From positions 52,948,546-53,012,545 of the forward strand of contig NC_065884.2 in assembly GCF_932274485.2 (NCBI RefSeq): a stretch of DNA of 64,000 nt, in the 5' to 3' direction. The translations under genes and the position numbers were made by a program. The stretch's first letter is position 1; the number at the start of each line of letters is the position of its first letter. Below are positions 12,166 through 22,925 of this stretch, piece after piece. The notes under the pieces are model-generated. The model saw only the letters and a program-made list of their open reading frames with translations. It did not search any database and was not told where the DNA came from. The stretch is from Patella vulgata. Its lineage: Eukaryota > Mollusca > Gastropoda > Patellidae.

Positions 12166-13367
12166 GTCTCAAAATATTGAAGATGACAACATCAATGTTG
12201 ATTTAAAGTGATAAATAGTTCGTGTTTTCAATGTCTCTTCTATCTAAAGTTTTTAATTTTGATATAACTAAATATACAATATTGCTATTTTATCACTAAA
12301 TAAATAATACTGGTAACCAATTGTTTTTACATAAAAGTCTACAATGAAATTATCCCCAAAAGATAGGAAAAACAGATTTATATAGCCTAAAGCCAAGGTC
12401 CAATAATGTACAAGGGTACACTGAGGCCTTAGTGTAATTTTATCCTAGCAGTTATTGATTAAAGTTTAATAAACTAAAATACATCACATGGTTGTTCTAC
12501 ATTGTTGTCAAATACCAAATCAAAGTGAACGGAGAAATATTTTATAATTATTGTTATTCAGTTAATGTTTACCTGCAGAGTAATGTCTGACCTACATGTA
12601 CATGTACCAACAAGGTCACAATGTCTACCCTACATTTAGGGTAGCTATAAATATATATAACAGTGACTTACCAATAAACTGCTCTACTTTCTATACCTCA
12701 CCATTATCGAATTCATAATAAGGGATACATGACATATATCATACCATTCATAAGCTAATAAAATACAAATGCCACCAATTTCATTGGTTGGTAGGTTACG
12801 TGTGAGGCTATTGATCTACCAGTAAAAAGAATCTTGCGATTACTAGTGTTACCAACAGAAGAGGTGGATAAAAGTCATAAGACATTAATAGCAAATGATG
12901 CAAATGAAATAATTAAAAGATCAAAATATTTTCTGAATACGAGACAGTGAAAGCAGTACCACTTTATATTAGGTCAAAAAATAAATATTTGTAACTGTAT
13001 TTAAGGTAACTCAGCCCCCTCAAAATAGGGGTGATTGGAAAATCTTTTCTTTTTTTTGAGGGGGTAAGATTGAATACATCTTATAAATTAAGTTTTTAAT
13101 AATCTACAGGCATTCTTTAACCTTTTTATATGATTTTAAATATACAGTAAAGTGTTTATTATTTATGTTCTAGCATTTTTAAATTAATTTCTGGGTAACA
13201 TTCTGGGAAATAATGCCGATTTTGAAGGTTGTAATATATATACCAAAATCTCAGCATTTGTCTGCAGAAAACTACTCCAAAACTGATAAAATATTAATTC
13301 TGGTCCCACAAAATGAGTAAAAACTATGACGGGTGATATTCATATACCCTGTAAATATAATATACTG
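12166..13367. other. Unassigned intergenic DNA with one strong hairpin
   Basis: Only structure noted is an 11-bp inverted pair CCCCCTCAAAA (13015-13025) and TTTTGAGGGGG (13054-13064). Confidence 0.45.
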
Positions 13368-13768
13368 TTCAGGCGCTTATTTTTAAACCAGTTCAAAATC
13401 GCCAGGTTTTTTTTAAGACAGGGTCACATGTACTATAAGCCAATAAACCAGTTTAACTATTCTGACCTCTTCAGTCGGAGGTTAGAGTTAACTATGTAGC
13501 TTCATATTCTTTATTCGGTTCTCACATGCTTTCTATTAACACTGGCACTGCCTGACCCCAACATTTTCCAAGGAATGTAACTTACTGCTTTCAGCGCACG
13601 CTCAAAGCGAGCTGGAGCTGGGTTTTTTAAGCCAACCCGTTCAGACTGCCAAGATGAACCAGTTTAAAATAAAAAGCCTTCTCGAAGACATTTGCATTCA
13701 GACGACAAAATTATAGTGGTTTAACGATCCCTAGGGTTTTTAAACCAGTTCAACTTAAGCGTCTGAAC
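13368..13768. mobile_element. Unclassified TIR element
   Basis: GTTCAGGCGCTTA at the left (13368-13380) is matched in inverse at the right (TAAGCGTCTGAAC, 13756-13768; one difference). Both are followed inward by AAACCAGTT-like sequence. Non-coding, about 400 bp. No target duplication recognised. Confidence 0.5.
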
Positions 13769-14172
13769 CGGCTAACATTACAATAAAATAAAACCAAGTA
13801 CGAACAATCCAAACCATAAGACAGAACTCGAAGTCCTAAAAAATGTTATAGGCAAAATAGTGTATTAAAGCAAAATACCTGTGCCTGTGGCTGAATTGCT
13901 ACAGAAAATAAATAAGTCACATGTACATTCAATTTTATCTTAACAGAAGCCTACCGGGTAGTTAGTGATTCATCACAGGTCTTCTGTTTACTCATGACGT
14001 TTCAAAGGTATCACAGTGCAATTACGCACATGCGTTTTGATGTTTTCCCCATCCAGGAAATATACAGCTTCTTTGTCTAACGATAGTTGTGGGTTTTATT
14101 ATCAATTCTTTTTTTATTTCAACCACACTGAATCAAAAATGGTCTCAATCACAAATTTATATTTTCCTCTTT

Positions 14173-14405
14173 TAAAGGTGCACTATGTGTAAGAGCTAAA
14201 TCATCATATTGCATGTCTTTATTTTGGCTTAAAATGTTTTACAAACCCTTAGTCCCGAAATGACATAGTTTGTGTCGAGTGGACGTTAAACCCCATTTCT
14301 CTCTCTCTTTACAAACCCTTATATAGACTTGCCAGATCATTGGATGCCTCGATTGTCAAGTACCGTTGCTATGATAACTAACAATCTACGCTACATCTTG
14401 AAACA
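14173..14405 (-). mobile_element. MITE-A fragment interrupted by a short SINE
   Basis: AAAGGTGCACTATGTGTAAGAG, then AGGTCTTT-like sequence to 14251, and GATTGTCAAGTACCGTTGC after the SINE at 14252-14307. The far end is missing. Confidence 0.65.
14252..14307 (+). mobile_element. SINE-V, extreme 5' truncation (56 bp)
   Basis: Only the last 56 bases of the family are present (from GTCCCGAAATGAC through GGACGTTAAACCCCATTTC and a short CT run). Exact 14-bp target duplications TTTACAAACCCTTA lie at 14238-14251 and 14308-14321. It sits inside a fragment of MITE-A. Confidence 0.92.
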
Positions 14406-14442
14406 GTTTCATTGTTCCAGATCAACAGTAATGAGAACAAGA

Positions 14443-14846
14443 TGTTGTCATATAAGATATGCCCACATTTGCAAGAGATGGACAGAGAACATAAGCTAAA
14501 CAAAAAAAGCAATTTTGTGTACAATCAGGGGCGATAATCCAGGAAATTACGTGCAAGTATCTAAAGGAACCCAGATGTTTGGAATATAAACATATTTCAA
14601 GTTTCATTGAAATCAGATTGTGACCTCTAGAGGGTCCACAACCTTGATATTACATACTTTTACACTATTTGCGTATGGGGTGCAGCCATTTTGTCAGGCA
14701 ATTCTGGTCCGATTTTCATGAACTCTGACTTTAACTGCCATTAGGATGTAACAGTGATATATTTAAACAGTTTTTAATATCGGATAAAAATTGAGACTTC
14801 TAGAGGGTCAACAAGCTAAAAATGAAAATGTGGGTGTATAAAAATA
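14443..14846 (+). mobile_element. Element P relative, diverged
   Basis: Begins ATATAAGATATGCCCACATTTG, carries two CTCTAGAGGGTC-type unit motifs (14624 and 14799), and ends ATGTGGGTGTATAAAAA. Inverted ends match the element P pattern with different internal sequence. Confidence 0.5.
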
Positions 14847-15334
14847 ATCGTTGCTCATTGGTGCAAATTACAGTGTCATTAAAGCCAATAAATAACAGAA
14901 TGGCTGTCGGAATGTCCTTTTAGCAATAAAGATTTTCTATTGATTAAATGAAGGTAGTCATGGCCTTAAATTAATATTGGTTCCAAATTCATAAACAAAT
15001 TTTACATCACACAATACAATGAAAATAGATCGATATTTTGATATATTAAAATGACCCAAAGGTTAACATTTAGAGACTAGCCATTTACCTTTTTGATTGT
15101 CATAAACACAATATATTATCCTCTCATTTATGAAACTGGACTAACGGTGATAGGATCGATCTAATTGACCAAATTAGGTAATAGTCCCTGCTGGTTTGCA
15201 AGGTGTGGGGCATTCTATTTCTTATTTAGAATTTAGTACTTTAATGGTCAGTCTTTAACGTAAAGCAATCAGAGGTGTTGGCATCTTTAAATAAGAGAGC
15301 AGGGATGTAATTCGACAGAACTCATGCAGACTAT

Positions 15335-15665
15335 CATAACAGCTATATCAAACAAGCCAACAATGAGGCTGATGTCCCCACTGAAATCCAAAATAAATAG
15401 ATGACACATATTGATTATTTGCACATTGATATTTTTCAAAAGTATTGCGCCATCAAACTGATTATCTATACTTGGTCTCAGCTTAAAAATGTTCATTCAT
15501 CACTCTCGATCAGTTAGAATCAAAGTTATCTTGTTCCAAAGCATCGGACCATGAAATTGCTTAGCTTAGCTTTAGTGAGAAATATTAGTCATTGAACATT
15601 CACCTAATGAACATCTACATCAATATGATCAAGTTTAAACATTCTACCTCAATTAAAAGCAACGG
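15335..15665 (+). repeat. Element T, partial copy
   Basis: AACAAGCCAACAATGAGGCTG, GTCCCCACTGAAATCC and one full unit through AACATTCTACCTCAATTA match element T with one unit only and no right end. Confidence 0.65.
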
Positions 15666-16202
15666 TACAGGAATTTGTACATTAATAAATACAGTATTTA
15701 ATGAACTTAGTGACAAAATAGATAATCAAAATGTAGTACCGTTGCTGCGATAATAAACAATCTACACTACATTTTGTCAAAACAACTTCAAATACACATA
15801 ACTTTATACAGAATAAAGTAATTTTAGTGAAGAGATGTTAATAAAAGTGATAATTTTACATATTAAAAATCTCAACTATTGCAGAATAATACCTTTAATT
15901 TCATTTTTGCAATTTTGACATTTTGATTTATAAGACATTGCTTTTAAACCATCATGGATTTTCTATGTTCATATACAGTACTGCATGTACATGTAGTAGT
16001 GGTAGCCCATACAGATATTTGTTGACTTGAGAAGCAGATGTGGCCAATAAATTTAAATCAATTTCTTGACGACCACACTCCAGGTATTTGATGTGTAGAA
16101 ATATCCCAACATTGAGCTTCCTAGTCTATAATAATTCCCTGGATATATTCTCACATAATCAGTATACATTGTCATGTAGTTATTCTTTCCTTAGTAAAAA
16201 TT

Positions 16203-16707
16203 TTAGATACATTATGGGAGATTAGATAAAGATCTGGCAGTTCTCACTATAATAGTTAAAAACTAGATACTGTAAAGGGAATTTGCTGAAAATTTCAGTC
16301 AAATTGATCCACTATGAACTTATGAACTGAGATTTTAGCGATTGAATTTTCAGCCTAGCCTCGATCATCATTACTGAAGTCGATAGGATAAAAAACATAG
16401 TCTCCATTATCCATTTCATAATTTAATTATGAATGGAAGTCGAACCGAGATTTTAGCGATTGAATTTTCGGCCTAGCCTCGATCATCATTACTGAAGTCG
16501 ATAGGATAAAAAACATAGTCTCGATTATCCATTTCATGATTTAGTTATGAATAGAAGTCGAACAGCAAATCGGAACATAAGCCAATAAACATCGCAGCCT
16601 AGCGATGCCATTGAGGGTTGATTAGAGTCTGGATAAGTTAATTAATGTCTAATAATTTAGATCTGCAATCAATAGGCAGATTTTGCTCTTGCATAATGTA
16701 TGTTTAA
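16203..16707 (+). mobile_element. MITE-A with 118-bp internal tandem duplication
   Basis: Left end TTAGATACATTATGGGAG, right end GCATAATGTATGTTTAA. Two adjacent 118-bp segments (16329-16446 and 16447-16564) are near-identical. Its right TTAA is also the first TTAA of element P. Confidence 0.85.
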
Positions 16708-17143
16708 AGGTAGGTTGCCAGGCAACAAAACATACGCCCACAGCAGCTAAGTCGTCTGGGCAGTCAACAAGTGTTGTCGGATATTTTTTCTTTTGTCAGT
16801 AATGATAACATTTACAACACATGAAAATCTGATTATGAGTAATAACCCATGAAGTAATTATCAGAAAACATTAGAATTTGTTTCGATTGTTTGTCTGATG
16901 TCCTTAAAACAATTTATATTAATTTTAGCCTCTAGAGGGTCCACAAGATTTTTCAAAGTGATCAAGGGCCACAAATCTTGCAGTAATTATCAGAAATCGC
17001 TGAAAATCAATAGACTTCTTCGTCTCATGACCTTAAACACTGAGTATAAATTCAAAGTAAATCGGATATTATCTTGGACACCGGAACTACGGAAGCGACG
17101 ACAAAATATGACCACATTTTAATGTGGGCGTTTACAGAACGGC
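16704..17143 (+). mobile_element. Element P abutting MITE-A at one TTAA
   Basis: TTAAAGGTAGGTTGCCAGGC to ATGTGGGCGTTTACAG with slightly more than one tandem unit. Its first four bases are the last four of the MITE-A copy at 16203-16707. Confidence 0.75.
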
Positions 17144-18066
17144 AATTTGAAGATGTATTATGTAATAGAGAAAAGGGCTGACAGTTTCCGCTATAATAGT
17201 TTAAAAATAGAAAATGAAAAAGGGATATATTGAAAATTTCAGTCAAATTACTACATTCTGAGTGAAGTTATGACTGTTTGAAGAATAGCGTACCGGTAGT
17301 CTTTATTTTCACTGCTACCATTGTTATAGTACCGGTCACCCAGAACCTGTTAGACTTCAATGTACGGAGGGTCGGGGATTGTTGTCAATATTTGACAAAT
17401 AGTTCCATTACCCATGTGTAAACGGGAGTTTGTTTTTTTATGGGGTTGATTATCCAGTATCTTTGGCAAGTCAAGTTAGAGTTGCGCCCCTTTCCGCAAT
17501 AAATCCCATAATTCTTGCATTAATATAAACAAACAAATCGTGATGACGAATTAGGATTGATTAAAAAAAACATACATATGGCCCATGACGAGAGAAATTT
17601 TACAATAAAAAAAAATTAAAAGTGTTGGATATTGAACTGGCAATGCAATCAAATGGATTTTTTCAAATGACATTCTTTAATCAATTTATGGGTGTCAACA
17701 TCATGTTTTATGACTTATTACCTCCATTAGACTTTGTTTATGATAATGTAAAAGACCAGATAATTTAGCCAATGACCTCTAATTCTCAATGCATCCAGAC
17801 TCACATTCGTAGAATATTTTACTGGATGATAGAGACTAGGCTACCATTGTTATGATAATAAACAAAGACTTGATTATCCATTTTTAAATTAGATGATTAA
17901 ATGGTGACTATGTTTCAATCTGTTCAAAACCACAACTATCCAATGCTCTAGATAACTGATAAAAGGCTTGTCATGTGAATAAATATCTAATTAATAATTC
18001 ATATAACATTTGAGGCTAAAAGAATGATCTGCAATAGGTAGATTTAGCTCTACATAATGCATCTAC
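17144..18066 (+). mobile_element. MITE-A split by a 512-bp insertion
   Basis: Left part 17144-17327 (GAAGATGTATTATGTAATAG onward) and right part 17854-18066 (ending GCTCTACATAATGCATC) are one old MITE-A. The piece between is flanked by exact 14-bp direct repeats. Confidence 0.72.
17328..17839. mobile_element. Unclassified 512-bp insertion with 14-bp target duplication
   Basis: GCTACCATTGTTAT occurs at 17314-17327 and 17840-17853. The inserted segment has no long open frame, no terminal inverted repeat and no tail at its ends that I can see. It includes GAGTTGCGCCCCTTTCCG and A-runs near 17562 and 17609. Confidence 0.55.
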
Positions 18067-18071
18067 ATGTA

Positions 18072-18226
18072 TAGGGCTTTATTATATTTTTCCATTGAAT
18101 GAAAAACTAAATTTAGTGCCTTAAAAGTGCTTTCTTTTCCATTCAAAATCTAATCAATCTGCCTACAACTGATCCAACATGTGACTCTCATTCGCTCTTT
18201 TTCCATGGGACCATAAAGCCCTTTGA
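18072..18226. mobile_element. Possible small palindromic MITE
   Basis: AGGGCTTTATTATATTTTTCC at the left resembles the inverse of CCATGGGACCATAAAGCCCT at the right. About 155 bp. Weak. Confidence 0.35.
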
Positions 18227-18469
18227 CCTCCTTTACATAATACAAAAATGAATAGTTCAATATTTAAAGTACCGGTAGGTGTTAACTACTGAACTTGGTA
18301 TAAATTTAAGAAGTATTTAATGCCACATCATTGTGTAAACATTACGAGTAGATCCCATACCTAAATATATCACATAATCTATCCTTCCTTAGCTTGCTTT
18401 CACACATGACCAAGATCTAGTAAGTAGATAAAATACTATCTATATATACATGTACATGTATATCCTAAC

Positions 18470-18790
18470 ATTAGATGATCAGCTGCCAGCCAACGAAGCA
18501 TACCAATATGTCATCCCAGCCATCCACAAAGGTTGTCACATATTTATTCTTTTGCAGGTAATGAGGCAGTAACAAAACAACCCATGATGAAATAATCAAA
18601 ATTTGATTTCCTTCTAGTTCTTTCTAGTGCATACATTTATTTTACAAAACATGTACCAGCAATCAGATGACAACTTCAGCTATTGACATTACTAGAAATT
18701 GTTGAATAGGATTCTTCCCCTCATGAGCATGAACACAGCATATTAATATCAAATCAGTTGGTTAATAACTCAATTAGCTATCAGAAGGTA
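18470..18790 (+). mobile_element. Element P, old degraded copy
   Basis: GATCAGCTGCCAGCCAACGA, AAAGGTTGTCACATATTTAT and CCCCTCATGAGCATGAACAC preserve the order of element P with heavy divergence. Confidence 0.45.
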
Positions 18791-21257
18791 AATAAGATTT
18801 CAGTTTTCCTGAATATGTTGTTGGATGGCTTGGATCAGTGGCATGGAGAGATTTGGTGATGCCATGGCCAACCGGTTAATTGTATGCCCCCAAGACTCTA
18901 GTATAGGACCTGTACTCAAACATGTCAGACATGTAAAAACAGACGACATAAACTTTTTATTCAAATTAAGTAGGACAGTTTCTACAACAATGCTAATGCT
19001 ACCATTTCTAATTTTTCACTAAATCTCTTAATTTTAGTTTCACTCGTTGATTTGATATCCCCTTGAAATCAATGCCCCGAGCCCTCATCCCCTCTGTCTA
19101 CCCATCTTCTCCACATGCCACTGGGCCTGAACACCATGTTAGAGATTACGAAACGGGCCAATACTTTTCATTCCTCAATGGAGCATGTAAAAAATATGAG
19201 CAAAACATAATTTCATGTTACCTTTATACAGTACCTCACTTTTTAGAATATTTTTACACAGATGGTTTTATTTTTTTTCAAAAATACTTTCATACTGTCA
19301 GATTAAGAGTTACGTGTAGATATTAATTTAATTAAGCATACCTTCCTTTCTAAATGGAAAGTAGGGCATAGAGTTATAATGTCTTTTAGAGGGGTGTATC
19401 TTTATTCTCTCTCTCAAGAAGCCTTGTGTATCATATTAAGCTAATATAAGCACATTAAGCAGTAACCAAACCATGGCATAAAACATAACATACACTTTTA
19501 AAAATTGTTACTATTTTTACAATACCGAGATGTTGATCGACTCGTATGAGGTTTTATGTAATAATAAATACGGACAATATACATTACAGTGCATGCAAAT
19601 CACTGTATCAACATTGTATTCAATAACGATAACTTTCCCAGATAAACACCAATCTATGCCATTATGTTACTGGTCGTAAAGCAAATTAAATAACAATAAC
19701 GGTACATTTTTGACCGACATTTTCTGTTCTGATTGTCAGCACCGTAACTCGAGCCCTTTTCAATTTCACCGTAAAATTGTTTTGTCAAGTGCTAGAATGC
19801 ATTATAGTATAAAAATTAATAATTCAATTAAGTTATGACAGAAGCAACTAGTAAATCAAACACTTACTTTTAGCTCTATTGTCCGTGTTTTTTATCTCTA
19901 ATGTTATAAGTAGAGTATTATCGCACTGTCCAGAACACGCAATAAGGTCAACTTGCCAGCGCTCGGAATTCTGGGTAATGTGAAAAGGCGTACAAGTCTA
20001 CTGCTCGTTGGCATTATATTGACAGATAATAAAAAATGCTCTACTTTTTTATCCACCTGGAAATAGCATTGTTCATAGAGGAAGGATAAAGTAGCCTAAC
20101 TCATAGTTGAAACCGTGCAAACAGATAAAAGTACTGAATTCTCAGCTACTTTTATTTGAAATTAAAACCATATAAGATAGCCTACTATAGGTAGACCTAC
20201 GAAGCGACAATCCTAGCTCTTGCACAAGTAAAAGAGACCTTGCATGAATTCTAGGTTATCACCAATTATAAGAAGATTAGCAATCGACGCCGTGTGCAAG
20301 TTCCAGATTTGGAAGGTTATTAATATCATTTGTGTTCATTCAAGAACGTATATATAATAGTAGGCTGCCGGTCTATTAAATTACTATGGTCGATATGGAA
20401 CGCGACATTTCCACGTGTTGATTGATATTAAAAGTAGATCATAATGATGTCAGCAAATTGTGTGAAATAGCTTTATTTTACGTCCGCTTCCACAGAGGTG
20501 ATATCGCAGCTAGACAATTAGATGGTATAATATTATAATGTACTGAAGATCTTGTCAGCAAAGACGAGGAGTTGAGTAATGTGCAATGGACTTTTAAGAC
20601 AGCGGTGTACGTAATTTGGTAATCTTTATAAACGTTCTTTGATGTAGGTCATTTTAAATGAATACAATTTCTATTAATAAATTCTGATAAATACCAAAAT
20701 TAAACCCCAAAACACGAATTTTACAAGATAATGTTGTTCAAATATTAGTACAGTTTGAATCATCAGGGTTCGGTGTACATTCTATATTTATCCAAATATT
20801 TTACTAGTGTAACATAATCAGATCATCTAATAACCGTGGATTGGACTTCTTTAATTCAACAAGACGGTAACAAACATTAAACTACACTCCATGCATAACA
20901 ACCAATACATATTATAATATTGTAATCTTTACGGCCCGTCTTAATTCACGTCTGTGTTGAGCTACTCAACTCAACTAACTGAACTGACTTCATCAGAAAC
21001 CTTAAGTGAGGTATGAAGTTACATATTATTGATATTGAATAAAAAGAATTATGATGACAGCTGAATACTAATAAATAAATAAATTAAAGGTCGGCGGGTT
21101 CTCCGACATGACCATTTCAATAATCATACTGATGTTGGTAACAGCGGTTAGGTCAAAAGGACAGCAGAGACTTCACCCTTTGTTACATTTTCTATGTCTA
21201 CGTACAGTTACCATATAAAATCCTTAAAAACGTAGGGCTTTCCATCCGAAGGACTAG
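18791..21257. other. Unassigned 2.5-kb intergenic stretch
   Basis: No repeat family or gene recognised. Frames of 65 and 87 codons near 18.8-19.3 kb look like chance. 19900-20600 is slightly less AT-rich (GCCAGCGCTCGGAATTCTGG), which could mark an unseen exon or promoter. Confidence 0.4.
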
Positions 21258-21509
21258 GCTTTGTGCCGAATGTTTAGCGCGTGCGCGCTGTATGATAAAG
21301 TCTGTCATTGAGTCAACTGGTGTGGTTTCGATTCCCCAGTTGTACATGACAAGGAGTAGGGTCGCCTGTCCAACCTCGTGGGTTTTCTCCGGGTCCTCCG
21401 ATTTCCTCCCACTGCTAAAGATCCCTACGCGCAAGCGAATTATTGAAATAAAACTGAACTATGTGTTAGTCCCAAAATGACCTAGTTTGTGTCAAGTGAA
21501 CGTTAAACC

Positions 21510-21556
<47 letters not shown>
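21258..21556 (+). mobile_element. SINE-V with long CT tail
   Basis: Nearly complete copy with tRNA-like head, B box GGTTTCGATTCCC, core CTCCGGGTCCTCCGATTTCC, and an uninterrupted CT run from about 21513 to 21554. The long pure tail suggests a young insertion or later microsatellite growth. Confidence 0.9.
21513..21555 (+). repeat. CT microsatellite (SINE-V tail)
   Basis: About 21 CT units without interruption at the 3' end of a SINE-V. Confidence 0.95.
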
Positions 21557-21662
21557 TGTCAGACACCCCGTCCTACACCACATATAAATATCACGTTTGA
21601 AAATCCAGACGACGTCGAGGTGAGTGAGCCAGTGCCTTACACACTGAGTCGCCGCGAATCCT
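21557..21662 (-). mobile_element. SINE-D head fragment, old
   Basis: CCTTGTCAGACACCCCGTCC, GAAAATCCAGACGAC and GAGCCAGTGCCTTACACACT match the head-side portion of SINE-D read on the minus strand. Core and tail are absent. It directly follows the CT tail of a SINE-V. Confidence 0.6.
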
Positions 21663-21686
21663 AACTGAAATAAAACGCTATAAAAA

Positions 21687-21945
21687 AGCATTACTTAAGA
21701 TTTAGATAAAGAGCTGGTCGTTTTTGCTATACTAGTTCAAAAATAGTTCGTTGCAAAATGAATATATTGAAGATTTCATTCAAATTACTTTATTCTGTGT
21801 GAAGATATAGCCTTTGGCAAACTCTTTGGAGTTTGACAAGATGTGTGCACTGATTGTAACCATCGTACTGGTTGTTCGAGGCTTAGCCTCGCTTCGTCAT
21901 TTTTTAATTAAATCATTAAAGGTCCGAACCGTTCTAATCTAAAGT
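21687..21945 (+). mobile_element. MITE-A left-half fragment
   Basis: ATTTAGATAAAGAGCTGGTC, ATTCAAATTACTTTATTCTG and CCGAACCGTTCTAATC follow the family's left half; the right half is absent. Confidence 0.7.
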
Positions 21946-22349
21946 TCATATTACTTTCTATATTAATTTTACGAACGTGGGGACCAAGATCGTTATTATA
22001 ATCTACAGTATTATTTTGTTTGTTTTAATAATTAAAATTATATAGCACACATTTCAACCCTTGCCAACTTTAATACTATTATTTAGGAAAACGCTTAGTG
22101 ATCTTCTTTCGCATTACGATATACAAATTTCAAACCTGTGCGGATGGTTATCAGGAAGAATCGCAAAAAGTTTATGCAGACTGATTGTCCCTGTCGTCTA
22201 AACCTTGTAACCGCTCTGTACGCTCTATACTTGACTAACAGGTTTCGCGGTTTGGTTCAGTTCCTTGTATTTGGGATTCTAGGCAAACCGCGTCGGTTGT
22301 TTCCGGTGTTCTTACGGTATTCTAATTGCTACATTTACGCATTTATCTA

Positions 22350-22710
22350 ATACCCCCGTTAGACTAGGGTGGCGTCCTTACTCCGCTGCTACGGCGACGG
22401 AAAATGGTTTTAAAGCGCGTTAAAATCGCCATAAGCGTGGTGGAAACACCAGCTATCGTGCTGTGGTCACCATGGTCGCCAATGATCGCCGATTTACGGC
22501 GTTTGTTTTGAGCATGTTCAAAACAAACGCCAAGGTTCTGCTGCGATCTGAACTGGAAAGCTATGAGAACACGACTTTTTTCAAGTTTGTAATTTTTTGG
22601 GGACATTTTCTCGCGTTGTGTTCACGTTTGCCGGCATCCTTGTGCATTTTCTGGTCGCCGTACGGTCGCAGCAGCCCAGTAAGGTCGCCACCCAAGTCTG
22701 ACGAGGGTAT
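22350..22710. mobile_element. GC-rich foldback element
   Basis: Imperfect inverted ends of about 60 bp share GGGTGGCGWCCTTACT. The centre holds a perfect 14-bp inverted pair, GGCGTTTGTTTTGA (22498-22511) and its reverse complement (22518-22531), around a 6-base loop. Base composition is much more GC-rich than the flanks. No protein is supported. Confidence 0.65.
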
Positions 22711-22724
22711 AACGCTCTGCTAGG

Positions 22725-22925
22725 GTCTTGGAGCGGCGGTGGTTCAGTAAGTAATACGCAGGCTCGCTAACCTGGAAGCCCTGGTTCGATCTTAGGTAAA
22801 AGAACCATTCACATTTGGGATTCCAAGTACTGTCCGGGAAAACATTCCCTCATTGAACACCGCATGGTGTATTCCTGTCTTCATTATCCCTGTTGGAGCA
22901 GAAAAGTGCCATACTGTTATCAACA
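22725..22925 (+). mobile_element. SINE-D, old and internally deleted
   Basis: A tRNA-like head (GGCGGTGGTTCAGTAAGTAA, B box GGTTCGATC) is followed by sequence like the SINE-D 3' part (ACCGCATGGTGTATTCCTGT, CTTCATTATCCC, GGAGCAGAAAAGTGCC). The Deu-like core is missing. Confidence 0.6.

Noticed and set aside
22138-22350. 70-codon open frame rich in Arg and Leu
   Set aside because: No domain, no splice support and no codon pattern like the real genes; ends where the foldback element begins.
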